From a bacterium (GTDB lineage: Bacteria > CG03): a DNA stretch of 16,882 nt. A program made the translations under genes and the position numbers. Shown in pieces: positions 6,191-14,308 of the stretch. The stretch spans positions 1-16,882 of the forward strand of contig VMTI01000287.1 of NCBI GenBank assembly GCA_013791675.1, given 5' to 3'. Under the pieces are notes generated by a model. That model worked only from the letters and a program-made list of their open reading frames with translations. It made no database searches and had not been told where the DNA came from. Positions within the stretch are counted from its first letter, which is position 1; each line of letters opens with the position of its first letter.

Positions 6191-7914
6191 AGAAAAACGT
6201 AGTGATAATAGGGTTGTATTTACCTGGCATTTATCCTAAGGGCGATGATTCTGTTGTTGTAAATTTATTAGCCCCGGCCGTGCTTAAGGCTACTGCAGAT
6301 GCGGATTCTGAGATATCGGCTCAATATGAGATAAAAATTTTAAGTTTTCCTACTACTATAGATTCGGAAAAACTGGCCCAAGTAATTTGTGCACAAGACC
6401 CTTTTATCATAGCCTATTCTGTATATATATGGAATTATTACCATGTAAGTGAAAACGTCAGGTGTGTAAAGAAAATTCGGCCAGAAGCAAAGATCGTTTT
6501 TGGCGGTCCACAGGTTGCATATACTTCAGTAAAGGTTTTAGAAGAAAATCCAGAGGTTGATATTGTTGTTTGCGGGAGCGGTGAAACTCGATTTAAGCTT
6601 CTTTTAAAAAGCGGACTGAGACTAGGTGAACTTTCTAAAATTCCATCCATCACCTACCGGGACAAGGATAAAAAAATTGTGTCAACAGAAGGTGTTATTT
6701 CTGAAGACCTGTCGCAAATACCATCGCTTTATCAGTCTAAAATAATTGATTTGAATGACGGTTCTCGGCATACTGTCTTCCTGGAAACCTTCCGTAGTTG
6801 CCCATTCAAATGTGGTTATTGTGCATGGGGGAACGGGGACAGTAATATCCGGCTATTCCCAATTGAACAAATTCTGAAAGATATAGAGATTATTTATAAT
6901 AATCCTAACGTAGAGGCTGTTATTGTTGTCGATGCCTGTATTTACTATCAATCACGTGAACGGGTAAAAAAAATTATTGATAAAATCGCCTCATGCTCAA
7001 GAAAAATTCCAACTGTGTTTACTTTAGACATTCATCTTCTGGATGAACAGTTGATTGAATATCTCAGTAAAATTGAGCTTGGAGATGTCTGGTGTTTTGG
7101 ATTGCAGTCGGTTAATCCTTCGGCTATTAAGTTAATGGGAAGAAAAACAGATAGGAAAATATTCATAAAGAAAACAGAGCTTTTACGCAGGGTGAAGCCG
7201 TCTGCTGAGACAAGTTTTAACATAATTTATGGATTACCAGGTGATAATTACGCAGCATTCAGGGAGACAATTGATTTTGCCTTGAGCTTAAGACCAATTA
7301 AATTGCAAATATATCCCCTTCTTCTTCTTCCAGGGTCGCCTTTTTGGTACAACAGAGTCGAGTACGGGTTCAAGTACGATGATAATCCCCCTTATATGGT
7401 GTATTCAAACAGGCATTATTCTGAGGAAGATATGGAGAAAACCCTTCATTTTTCTTTATGGTATTTAGCAATTACTTATTTTCCTGCAATTAGAGATGCT
7501 ATTTTTTCCATTCCGGACTGTAATCCAAAATTTAGTCGGGTTGATTTGATAGATCAGTTTATTGAAAATATGAAAGAAAAAATAGATCCGATTACGGATT
7601 TAAGAAACAAATTTGTTAACACAATCGAAAATTTTAATGCAATACGCAGGCAGGTTTTTAACTTTCTATTTGAACCAGAAAACTGTCTGTATGCATATAA
7701 GTCAATGTTGAAGTTGTTGGACTCTTGTGGAGTCCAACAACTTTCTGAAAATATATTAATTGGGATTGATTATTATACGGCACTAACCAAAGAACCTGAC
7801 GAACACGAGCAGAAAGATGCCTTCTTTGTTCAGAAGTATGGCAAGAAAAAAATTGAGTATGTTAAAAGTACATGGGTCAGACCTTTCAAATTTTTAAAAG
7901 GAGAAGATGCGTGA
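6187..7914 (+). CDS. Cobalamin-binding-domain radical-SAM protein, tandem paralog 1
   Basis: This 575-aa protein starts directly with a cobalamin-binding-type domain (IIGLYLPGIYPKG near the N-terminus, GGPQ at 106-109, CGSGETRF), followed by a radical-SAM barrel with cluster cysteines C205, C209 and C212 (SCPFKCGYC), IYGLPGD and LLLLPGSPFW. No DxHxxG motif is present. It aligns along its whole length with the next gene, including the C-terminal PENCLYAY motif (497-504). GTG 6187 overlaps the upstream stop (GTGA), has GGAG 6 nt upstream, and matches the start of the paralog; ATG 6175 is the alternative. The residue before the first cluster Cys is Ser rather than the usual Gly. Substrate and reaction are unknown; carbon methylation or ring chemistry would be usual for the class. 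Confidence 0.86.
   Translation: MKKNVVIIGLYLPGIYPKGDDSVVVNLLAPAVLKATADADSEISAQYEIKILSFPTTIDSEKLAQVICAQDPFIIAYSVYIWNYYHVSENVRCVKKIRPEAKIVFGGPQVAYTSVKVLEENPEVDIVVCGSGETRFKLLLKSGLRLGELSKIPSITYRDKDKKIVSTEGVISEDLSQIPSLYQSKIIDLNDGSRHTVFLETFRSCPFKCGYCAWGNGDSNIRLFPIEQILKDIEIIYNNPNVEAVIVVDACIYYQSRERVKKIIDKIASCSRKIPTVFTLDIHLLDEQLIEYLSKIELGDVWCFGLQSVNPSAIKLMGRKTDRKIFIKKTELLRRVKPSAETSFNIIYGLPGDNYAAFRETIDFALSLRPIKLQIYPLLLLPGSPFWYNRVEYGFKYDDNPPYMVYSNRHYSEEDMEKTLHFSLWYLAITYFPAIRDAIFSIPDCNPKFSRVDLIDQFIENMKEKIDPITDLRNKFVNTIENFNAIRRQVFNFLFEPENCLYAYKSMLKLLDSCGVQQLSENILIGIDYYTALTKEPDEHEQKDAFFVQKYGKKKIEYVKSTWVRPFKFLKGEDA
7711..7743. repeat. Perfect 14-bp inverted repeat (hairpin) inside a coding region
   Basis: AAGTTGTTGGACTC (7711-7724) and GAGTCCAACAACTT (7730-7743) are exact reverse complements around a 5-nt loop (ttgtg). 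The hairpin lies within codons for a KLLDSCGVQQL segment of the first tandem radical-SAM paralog. No T-run follows, so it is not a classical terminator. The second paralog aligns here without a gap but has no such hairpin. Confidence 0.9.
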
Positions 7915-9629
7915 AAAAAATACGTGTAGCAATAGTAGGAATATATTTACCGGGGATATACCCGCGCGGAGATAATTCTGTTGTAGCAGATTTATTGGCT
8001 CCGGCGTTTCTTAAGGCAGCAGCAGATGCTGACCCCGAGATTTCCCAAAAATATGAAATTAATATATTAAATTTGCCTGCCTCTTTGTCCGGCGAGCAAA
8101 TAGCTTTAAAAATTTTGGATGTAAATCCGGCCATTATAGCGTATTCAGTTTACATTTGGAATTATAATTTAGTATACGAGAGTTCAAGGCTTATATATGA
8201 ATCCCAACGCTCGTTACCCATAATCTGGGGCGGCCCTCAAGTATCATACAATTCGTTTGAAATGATGAAAGCAAATCCACAGGTTAAAATGATTGTCTGT
8301 GGAAGCGGAGAGACGCGATTTAAACTGTTATTAAAGACTAACCTGCAATTAGAGAGACTTGTTCAGATTCCCGGTATTACATATAGGGATAATCAGGGGA
8401 ACATCAAACAGACAGAAGGGAGTATTTTTGAAGACTTGTCCAAAATACCATCTCCTTATCAGACCAAAACAATTGATTTGGAGGATAACCGTCGGCATTG
8501 CGTTTTTATTGAAACAGCCAGAGGTTGTCTCTTCAAATGTGGGTACTGTATGGCGAAGGGTGAACAGGAGAAGGGGCTTAATCTTTTTCCTATCGAGCAG
8601 ATTTTGAGGGATATTGAAATAATTTATAATCGACCAAATGTTGCTGAAGTTGTATTTACCGATTCCTGTATCCTTTATAATCGAGATCGAGCTAAGCTGA
8701 TTATAGAAAAGATATTATCTTGCTCGAGAAAGATTCCAACAGTCTTTACACTTGATATTGCTTTTTTAGATGAAGAAATGGTAAAGGAGCTTAGTAAACT
8801 TCAGCTTTCACATCAGCAGTTTTTTTTCGGTATGCAAAGTACTAATAAACGGACGCTTCAGCTAATGAACAGACGGATTGATACGGATATCTTTATAAAA
8901 AAAGTCGCATTACTTAGAAAAATAAATCCTGCTACTGAGATTAGTTTTGATTTGATATATGGATTACCAGGAGACAATTTTGAGATTTTTAAGGAAACAA
9001 TCGAGTTTGCCCTAATGCTATCGCCTATTAAATTAAATTTTTCTCCTCTCCTTCTTCTTCCGGGATCTCCCTTCTGGGAAAAAAGGGAAGAGTATGGATT
9101 TGTATTCGAGGATAAGCCGCCACATCAGGTCTTCTATAATAAATATTTTTCTATAGAAGACATGGAAAAGGCACGGACCTTAGTTTTGAAGGTAATATTG
9201 GTCATGTATTTCCCTGCTATTAGGGAAATAATTTATAAGATTTCTGACCAAAACGCCATATATAGAAGATTGGAGTTAATTCAAAGGCTAATTGAAATAT
9301 TTGAAAATACCGCCAATTTTTCTATAGATGGTACAGATAAAACAGCTCAACAGCAAGATTTTATCAAGTCAAATAATATGGTTAAAAAAAGGATTATGGA
9401 TCAAGTTGCCCAGCCGGAAAATTGCTTATATGCCTACAGAGCAACTCTACAACTATTGAAAGAAGTGAATATGGAACATTTGGCTGAAGATATTTTGTTG
9501 GGCATGGATTATTATAAAACTCTTTGTTCTGGAAATGTAGGGAGAGGGGAAGATATAATTTCCCAAAAATATAATTCTAAACAGATAAAGTGGATTAAAC
9601 TTAATTGGGTTGTTTCTAAAAGTGAGTAG
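7911..9629 (+). CDS. Cobalamin-binding-domain radical-SAM protein, tandem paralog 2
   Basis: This 572-aa protein is the sister of the upstream gene, with roughly half of its residues identical by eye. Shared blocks include LPGIYP, AYSVYIWNY, CGSGETRFKLLLK, LFPIEQIL, CSRKIPTVFTLDI, IYGLPGDN, LLLLPGSPFW and PENCLYAY (502-509). The cluster motif is C206, C210 and C213 (GCLFKCGYC), where Leu replaces the common Pro after the first Cys. GTG 7911 overlaps the previous stop by 4 nt and has AAAAGGAG 7 nt upstream, so the start is well supported. Two such enzymes side by side suggest two successive or related reactions on one scaffold, or a two-subunit enzyme. That is inference; the substrate is not known. 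Confidence 0.88.
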   Translation: MKKIRVAIVGIYLPGIYPRGDNSVVADLLAPAFLKAAADADPEISQKYEINILNLPASLSGEQIALKILDVNPAIIAYSVYIWNYNLVYESSRLIYESQRSLPIIWGGPQVSYNSFEMMKANPQVKMIVCGSGETRFKLLLKTNLQLERLVQIPGITYRDNQGNIKQTEGSIFEDLSKIPSPYQTKTIDLEDNRRHCVFIETARGCLFKCGYCMAKGEQEKGLNLFPIEQILRDIEIIYNRPNVAEVVFTDSCILYNRDRAKLIIEKILSCSRKIPTVFTLDIAFLDEEMVKELSKLQLSHQQFFFGMQSTNKRTLQLMNRRIDTDIFIKKVALLRKINPATEISFDLIYGLPGDNFEIFKETIEFALMLSPIKLNFSPLLLLPGSPFWEKREEYGFVFEDKPPHQVFYNKYFSIEDMEKARTLVLKVILVMYFPAIREIIYKISDQNAIYRRLELIQRLIEIFENTANFSIDGTDKTAQQQDFIKSNNMVKKRIMDQVAQPENCLYAYRATLQLLKEVNMEHLAEDILLGMDYYKTLCSGNVGRGEDIISQKYNSKQIKWIKLNWVVSKSE

Positions 9630-10092
9630 AAGAGATAAAAATAAAAATTCCCCTGAGGTTGTTGTAATATTACCTTATAGGGGAAATAGGGTACTTATGC
9701 AGTTAAGAGATTTTAAATCTGATATTGTTTTTCCGGGGCAATGGGGCTTTTTTGGCGGTTCTATAGAGAATGGAGAAAAACCAAAGGAAGCTGCATGGAG
9801 AGAATTGTTTGAAGAAATAAGTTATAAACCGGATACTTTACATAAATTGGATACGGCAATAATTCCTGAAATAGACAAGATTATTTTACATTCTTTTTTT
9901 TGCCCTTTAACAACTTCTGTTGAAGAATTAGTGTTAAATGAAGGTCTTGATTTTGGGCTTTTTACACTTGAGGAGATTATGACAAAGAAATTATTTTCCC
10001 AAAAGATGGGCCGTTTTTTCCCTGTAGTGCCTGTTGATCATATTGTGATTACAATTAAAAAACTTTTCAATCATCTCAAAGAAAATGAATAA
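9622..10092 (+). CDS. Nudix hydrolase
   Basis: Nudix enzymes hydrolyse nucleoside diphosphates linked to another group, such as nucleotide sugars. The 156-aa protein carries the Nudix box at residues 46-68: G46, E52, R60, E61, L62, E64 and E65 are all in register. The conserved glycine near the end of the box is Ser (S67). The preceding FPGQWGFFGG segment is typical of the fold. The start is uncertain: GTG 9622 overlaps the upstream stop by 8 nt, TTG 9610 is in frame, and neither has a strong ribosome binding site, so translation probably depends on coupling. Among glycan genes it could act on a nucleotide-activated sugar or remove a side product. The substrate is not readable. Confidence 0.87.
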   Translation: MSRRDKNKNSPEVVVILPYRGNRVLMQLRDFKSDIVFPGQWGFFGGSIENGEKPKEAAWRELFEEISYKPDTLHKLDTAIIPEIDKIILHSFFCPLTTSVEELVLNEGLDFGLFTLEEIMTKKLFSQKMGRFFPVVPVDHIVITIKKLFNHLKENE

Positions 10093-11032
10093 CCCAACAC
10101 TTTCTGCGTATATGGCAAATTATAATCATGCGCAATATGTTGGTGAAGCACTTGAATCTATAGTATCTCAGTCATTTAGACCCATGGAGCTTATTATGGT
10201 TGATGATGCTTCAACGGATAATAGTGTTGAGATTATAGAAAAATTTGTTAGAAAGTATTCTTTCGTACATTTAATCCGCAATAAAAAAAATATAGGTTCT
10301 TTTTTATCGACAATCCTGGCGTTAAATAGTACTTCCGGTGAATATGTAATTGGTTTGGCATCTGATGATAAGTTTTTGCCAAATTTGTTTGAGAAGCAGA
10401 TGAATATTCTTACCCAATATCCGAAAGCGGGGATGTGTTGTACGGATACGAGAACAATATGGGAACATTCAGGTGTGGTTATAGAGAACAAACGAGGTTT
10501 TAGTAATGTTCCCTGTTACATCTCACCTGAAGAAATGGTTAAAATTATGAAGAAAAAGATTGTGTATATATCGGGTTTTGCAGCTATGATAAAACGTTCT
10601 GTGCTGATTGAAATTGGGACAAACAGGGAGTTGAAGTGGAGCAGTGATCGGTTTTACGCTCTTGTGATTGCATTAAGATATGGTTTTTGTTATGTGCCTG
10701 AACCTTTAGCTCTTTATCGTCAGCAATTGGAATCTTATGGAACATCAGGGCTTAAAGATAAAAATGGAAATAAAAAAGTTATTGAAAATATTTTAGAACT
10801 TTTGAAGAAACCACAATACAATGATGTCCTGTCGAAATTTAAAAGATCCTGCGCTCTGGCGAGCCTGGGTATGTCAATGTTTCGGGTTTTGATTCTCAGC
10901 CCGAAGCACTGGGATTATTTATCGTTTAATCTGGCGAGGCTGATTTTATGGGATGAATTGAAAAATACAATTAGCCCATATATTCCGTTTATTATCAAAA
11001 AAACATATCGCTTGTTGATAAAAAATATATGA
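10085..11032 (+). CDS. Family 2 glycosyltransferase
   Basis: This 315-aa protein begins with a GT-A fold of the GT2 family. The strand-loop ANYNHAQYV leads into MVDDASTDNS (D40-D41), which binds the nucleotide, and the metal-binding element is ASDD at residues 92-95. Such enzymes move a sugar from a nucleotide donor to a lipid-linked or protein acceptor at the inner face of the membrane. The C-terminal part is basic and hydrophobic, suggesting membrane contact, but no clear membrane-spanning segment is seen. It starts 8 nt inside the Nudix gene and ends in an ATGA overlap with the flippase gene, placing it in the same translational unit. Donor and acceptor sugars cannot be predicted. Confidence 0.92.
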   Translation: MNNPTLSAYMANYNHAQYVGEALESIVSQSFRPMELIMVDDASTDNSVEIIEKFVRKYSFVHLIRNKKNIGSFLSTILALNSTSGEYVIGLASDDKFLPNLFEKQMNILTQYPKAGMCCTDTRTIWEHSGVVIENKRGFSNVPCYISPEEMVKIMKKKIVYISGFAAMIKRSVLIEIGTNRELKWSSDRFYALVIALRYGFCYVPEPLALYRQQLESYGTSGLKDKNGNKKVIENILELLKKPQYNDVLSKFKRSCALASLGMSMFRVLILSPKHWDYLSFNLARLILWDELKNTISPYIPFIIKKTYRLLIKNI

Positions 11033-12510
11033 ACGGGTACTCGCCTTTTCGCTCAGTCATCAAAGGGGCGGGTTTTGTTTTTGCCGGCAATTTTATTCTC
11101 TACGTAATAGGTTTTTGCTATCACATACCGGTTGTAAGGATTTTAGGCCCTGAGAAATACGGCTTATGGCAGCTCGTTTACACAATTGTCACAACTATAG
11201 GGCCGCTCTCTCTTCTTGGTTTGGGTTCCGGGGTTTTGTTCTATTATTCGCACGCTCAGGCAGAGGGGAAAGATGCGGTAGAAATTTTATCGGTGGCGCT
11301 GAGGATATTGCTCATATCAACGGTGTCAGCCGTTATCATAGCTCAGGTTGTCAATTTTTACTACATAGAAAAAGTATATCACTACGAAGGCATTAAAACT
11401 CTGCTTTTTATTTTTACATTCGCTATACCGTTTCTGGCGGTGGAAAGAATGGGCGAAAGTATTTTCAAGGCGGCGGGGAACGCGAGGATGCCTTATCAGG
11501 TGAAAATTTTCCAGGACAGTCTCAAGCTCGTCGTTATTCCTGTTGTTTTATGGATGACGACGGGGAATTTGAAGGCAATGGCGTCCTTAACGCTGTTAAG
11601 CTTTATTGCGGCGGCTGTTTATGAGGGAGCGCTGATAAATAAACATGTTGCTCCGATTAAAGAAATCATCATCCATAGCGGAAAGAAATACGCGGGAAGG
11701 TTGCTCGGCTATTCGTGGCCGCTTTTAGTGGTGGACTATGTGCAGATTTTAGGTAAAAAAATAGATATTTTTTTTATAGGATATTTTTTGAATTCCAGTG
11801 CTGTTGGCATATATACGCCTGCCGTGATTTTGTCAAACCTGCTGTGGATTGTTCCGCAGGCGATAACTTACCTTCTTTTCCCAGCGCTGAACAGACTGAA
11901 TTACGAGGGAAAAAGCGAAGAATTTGTCAGCGTCTCCGAAAGAGTTTTCAAATATATGATTTATTTGAATATGCCGGCGCTTTGCTTTGTTGCTGTATTT
12001 TCAGGAAATATTTTGAAATTTTTGTATGGAGCGCAATTTAGCGCGGGTTATTTGGCGCTGATAATATTATCAGCTTCTATGGCTCTTCAGATATTTTACC
12101 CGATATCGTATTATGTTTTAGGCATTAACAAGAAAACCAGATTAGTAATGGCAATTAACATTGCAGGTATGCTCTCAAATGTCATAGCAAATTATTTTAT
12201 GATACCCGTTTATGGGATAACAGGCGCTGCTGCGACGACTTTTGCGAGTTCAATGTTAATGGGGGTGCTGGCAATAATTGCCGCTGTCAAACTGCAAGGG
12301 AAATTCATATTTCCGTGGAGAGCGATAGGAATTGTGCTTTTGAGCGGGGCTGTTTTGCTGTTTGTGTGGTTTTGCAGAGAGAGAACTCTTTTGTTCAATC
12401 TTATGCTTTTTACCGGCTATTTTATTTTGATAGGAATGCACGGATTATTGTTTGAGAAAGAAGAAATAAAAAAGGGTATCGCTTTTATCAGAAACAAAAT
12501 AGCGATATAA
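11029..12510 (+). CDS. Wzx-like flippase (polysaccharide/oligosaccharide lipid exporter)
   Basis: This 493-aa integral membrane protein has about 12-14 predicted hydrophobic segments along its whole length, separated by short charged loops. The N-terminal pattern (FAGNFILYVIGF followed by RILGPEKYGLWQLV) is characteristic of MATE/MOP-superfamily flippases that move lipid-linked oligosaccharides across the inner membrane. The middle part, around SWPLLVVDYVQILGKKIDIFFIG with YTPAVILSNLLW nearby, also fits. ATG 11029 overlaps the previous stop as ATGA. It is the strongest evidence that the cluster makes an exported lipid-linked glycan. It ends the first block of overlapping genes. The 104-nt gap that follows is AT-rich and shows neither a clear terminator nor a convincing promoter. 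Confidence 0.92.
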   Translation: MNGYSPFRSVIKGAGFVFAGNFILYVIGFCYHIPVVRILGPEKYGLWQLVYTIVTTIGPLSLLGLGSGVLFYYSHAQAEGKDAVEILSVALRILLISTVSAVIIAQVVNFYYIEKVYHYEGIKTLLFIFTFAIPFLAVERMGESIFKAAGNARMPYQVKIFQDSLKLVVIPVVLWMTTGNLKAMASLTLLSFIAAAVYEGALINKHVAPIKEIIIHSGKKYAGRLLGYSWPLLVVDYVQILGKKIDIFFIGYFLNSSAVGIYTPAVILSNLLWIVPQAITYLLFPALNRLNYEGKSEEFVSVSERVFKYMIYLNMPALCFVAVFSGNILKFLYGAQFSAGYLALIILSASMALQIFYPISYYVLGINKKTRLVMAINIAGMLSNVIANYFMIPVYGITGAAATTFASSMLMGVLAIIAAVKLQGKFIFPWRAIGIVLLSGAVLLFVWFCRERTLLFNLMLFTGYFILIGMHGLLFEKEEIKKGIAFIRNKIAI

Positions 12511-12614
12511 AATAAAAAAAACGATGTATTGTAGAACAGGCGATTTGATAAAACAATATATTTTTTTATGCAGCTTTTGGGCGCGCGAGAAAAAACTTCG
12601 GGGAGGTGTTTAAA

Positions 12615-14144
12615 ATGTATGAATGCATATTAGTTAATCCAATGTCCATATATTACTCAAAGGCGGAAAGAACGAATCTGACCCACTATGCGGGGCTTAT
12701 GTCAATAGCGAGTGTGCTGGATAAAAACAATTGTCAAACCCACGTTCTTGATATGGTAATAGAGGATAGCCCCGAGGATGCATTGCGGCGGTGTATCGGC
12801 GAATTTCGGGAAAAGGTTCTTATAATAGGTTTTTCTGTTATGACTTCTCAGCTGCCGCACGCTGTAGAACTGAGCAGATTCTTAAAGACCGATTATCCGG
12901 GGATACGGATAATATGGGGAGGAGTTCACCCCACACTCTTTCCGGAGGAAGTATTAAAGATGGGTTTGGTTGATTTTGTCTGTATCGGTGAGGGCGAATA
13001 CACTTTACTGGAATTGATTTCTGCGCTGAAGTCCGAAAGCGATTTTCGGAATATAAACGGTTTGGGCTTCTTAAGAGATGGTAATATTATTTGCAATGAA
13101 TCGCGAAAGTCCCATAGTTTGGATGATTTGCCTTATTTTAATTACGACTTGACCGATTATGCCGGATTTATGCATAAAATTGTGAGCCGAGGCGACAGCA
13201 GGTCGGATAGGGTCAGGTATGGAGTGGTTCTCACGGGAGTGGGCTGTCCGTATAGATGCACGTTCTGCATAAACTCGAACAAAAAACTGTATTTCGGAAA
13301 ATACAGGCTGAAGTCGGCGAAACGCATTCTTGACGAAATAGAATTTTTAATAAAAAGGCATCAGATAAATTATTTTGACTTTTCCGACGATAATTTTTTT
13401 ATAAAGAAGGATAACGTTTGTGAATTTATTTCAGGAATAAAAGAAAGAAAACTTAAATTTAAATGGTTTACAAATATACGGGCAAATTATATATCTGCGA
13501 AATATATTAATATGGATATGCTTAATGAACTTGAAAATGCCGGATGTTACAGATTGGCAATTGGAGCAGAATCGGGTTCGCAGAGAATTCTAAATGAATT
13601 AAAGAAAGACATTACAACAGAGGATATTATCAGGTCTGCGCGGATGCTGAGCAATGTGAATATAGGCGTTACATATTCATTTATGATGGGGATTCCCGGA
13701 GAAACAAAAAAGGATATACGGCTGACATTGGATTTGATACAACAGTTGAAAAAGCTGAAGAAAGACATAGCTTTTATCGGCCCACAAATCTTCCGTCCAT
13801 ATCCGGGCGGGGAGCTTTATGAAGAATGTGTATGTAAGTATAACTATGTTGTGCCGAAATCGGTTAATGAATGGATAAATGCGGTAAGTTTATTTACAGG
13901 ATATGAAGATATAGAAAATTTAAATTGGATCAGTGATAAAAAATTTGTGAAGAAAATTTTTTTCTATTCTGCGTTTACGAATCTGAATATTGGTATTTTA
14001 AAATTGGGCTGTGTAAAAAAAATTACTTTGCATATTGCGCAGATATCAGCAAATATCAGAGCAAAGTATAGATTTTGGAATTTAAATGTGGATATGTTTC
14101 TGGTATTGTTGTATAAAAAAATAAAGAAAGGTTTCTCTGGATAG
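12615..14144 (+). CDS. Cobalamin-binding-domain radical-SAM protein
   Basis: The 509-aa protein opens with a cobalamin-binding-type domain (ILVNPM, THVLDMVIED, WGGVHPTLFPEEV with GG at 102-103, FVCIGEGEYT), then a radical-SAM barrel with cluster cysteines C211, C215 and C218 (GCPYRCTFC), DFSDDNFF, IGAESGSQ and FMMGIPGETK. No DxHxxG motif is seen. The last 70 or so residues are rich in Lys, Ile and Phe and may sit at the membrane. ATG 12615 has GGGAGG (12601-12606) 8 nt upstream; a GTG at 12606 overlaps that site and is less likely. It begins the second block of genes. It resembles the fifth enzyme (15386-16768) more than the tandem pair, with the same GGxHPTL and PEEV signature. Substrate unknown. 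Confidence 0.88.
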   Translation: MYECILVNPMSIYYSKAERTNLTHYAGLMSIASVLDKNNCQTHVLDMVIEDSPEDALRRCIGEFREKVLIIGFSVMTSQLPHAVELSRFLKTDYPGIRIIWGGVHPTLFPEEVLKMGLVDFVCIGEGEYTLLELISALKSESDFRNINGLGFLRDGNIICNESRKSHSLDDLPYFNYDLTDYAGFMHKIVSRGDSRSDRVRYGVVLTGVGCPYRCTFCINSNKKLYFGKYRLKSAKRILDEIEFLIKRHQINYFDFSDDNFFIKKDNVCEFISGIKERKLKFKWFTNIRANYISAKYINMDMLNELENAGCYRLAIGAESGSQRILNELKKDITTEDIIRSARMLSNVNIGVTYSFMMGIPGETKKDIRLTLDLIQQLKKLKKDIAFIGPQIFRPYPGGELYEECVCKYNYVVPKSVNEWINAVSLFTGYEDIENLNWISDKKFVKKIFFYSAFTNLNIGILKLGCVKKITLHIAQISANIRAKYRFWNLNVDMFLVLLYKKIKKGFSG

Positions 14145-14191
14145 AAAATTGTGTAATAACGGTTCTGGTTCGGATCAGTTGGGGAGGATGC

Positions 14192-14308
14192 ATGGCGGTA
14201 GAAAACAGATTTAATTTCTATCATGACCGAGGATTTATTCTGGAATTTTTAAAAACTTGCGGAGGGGGCTTGGGGAACAATGAATTTATTTTCGCAAAAT
14301 ATGGATGA
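14192..14308 (+). CDS. Possible small gene, 38-aa peptide
   Basis: I do not recognise this peptide. It starts MAVENRFNFYHDRG and holds a single Cys in a TCGGGLGNN segment. Two facts support it as real: GGGGAGG (14181-14187) lies 4 nt before its ATG, and its TGA overlaps the ATG of the following glycosyltransferase as ATGA, the junction type used elsewhere in the cluster. The glycosyltransferase has no Shine-Dalgarno of its own, so it may rely on translation of this frame. It could be a leader for coupling, a small substrate or partner protein, or the remnant of a longer gene, since the frame stays open upstream without a good start. The Gly-rich stretch after Cys is not enough to call a modified-peptide precursor. 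Confidence 0.4.
   Translation: MAVENRFNFYHDRGFILEFLKTCGGGLGNNEFIFAKYG

Noticed and set aside
6187..9629. Reading the tandem pair as BchE- or peptide-methylating (RiPP) enzymes
   Set aside because: The domain layout fits many cobalamin radical-SAM families; no chlorophyll genes, peptide protease or convincing precursor peptide is nearby.
12524..12613. 29-aa open frame in the gap before the fourth cobalamin-type radical-SAM gene
   Set aside because: It has no ribosome binding site, its composition looks like AT-rich spacer, and its end runs through the next gene's own Shine-Dalgarno.
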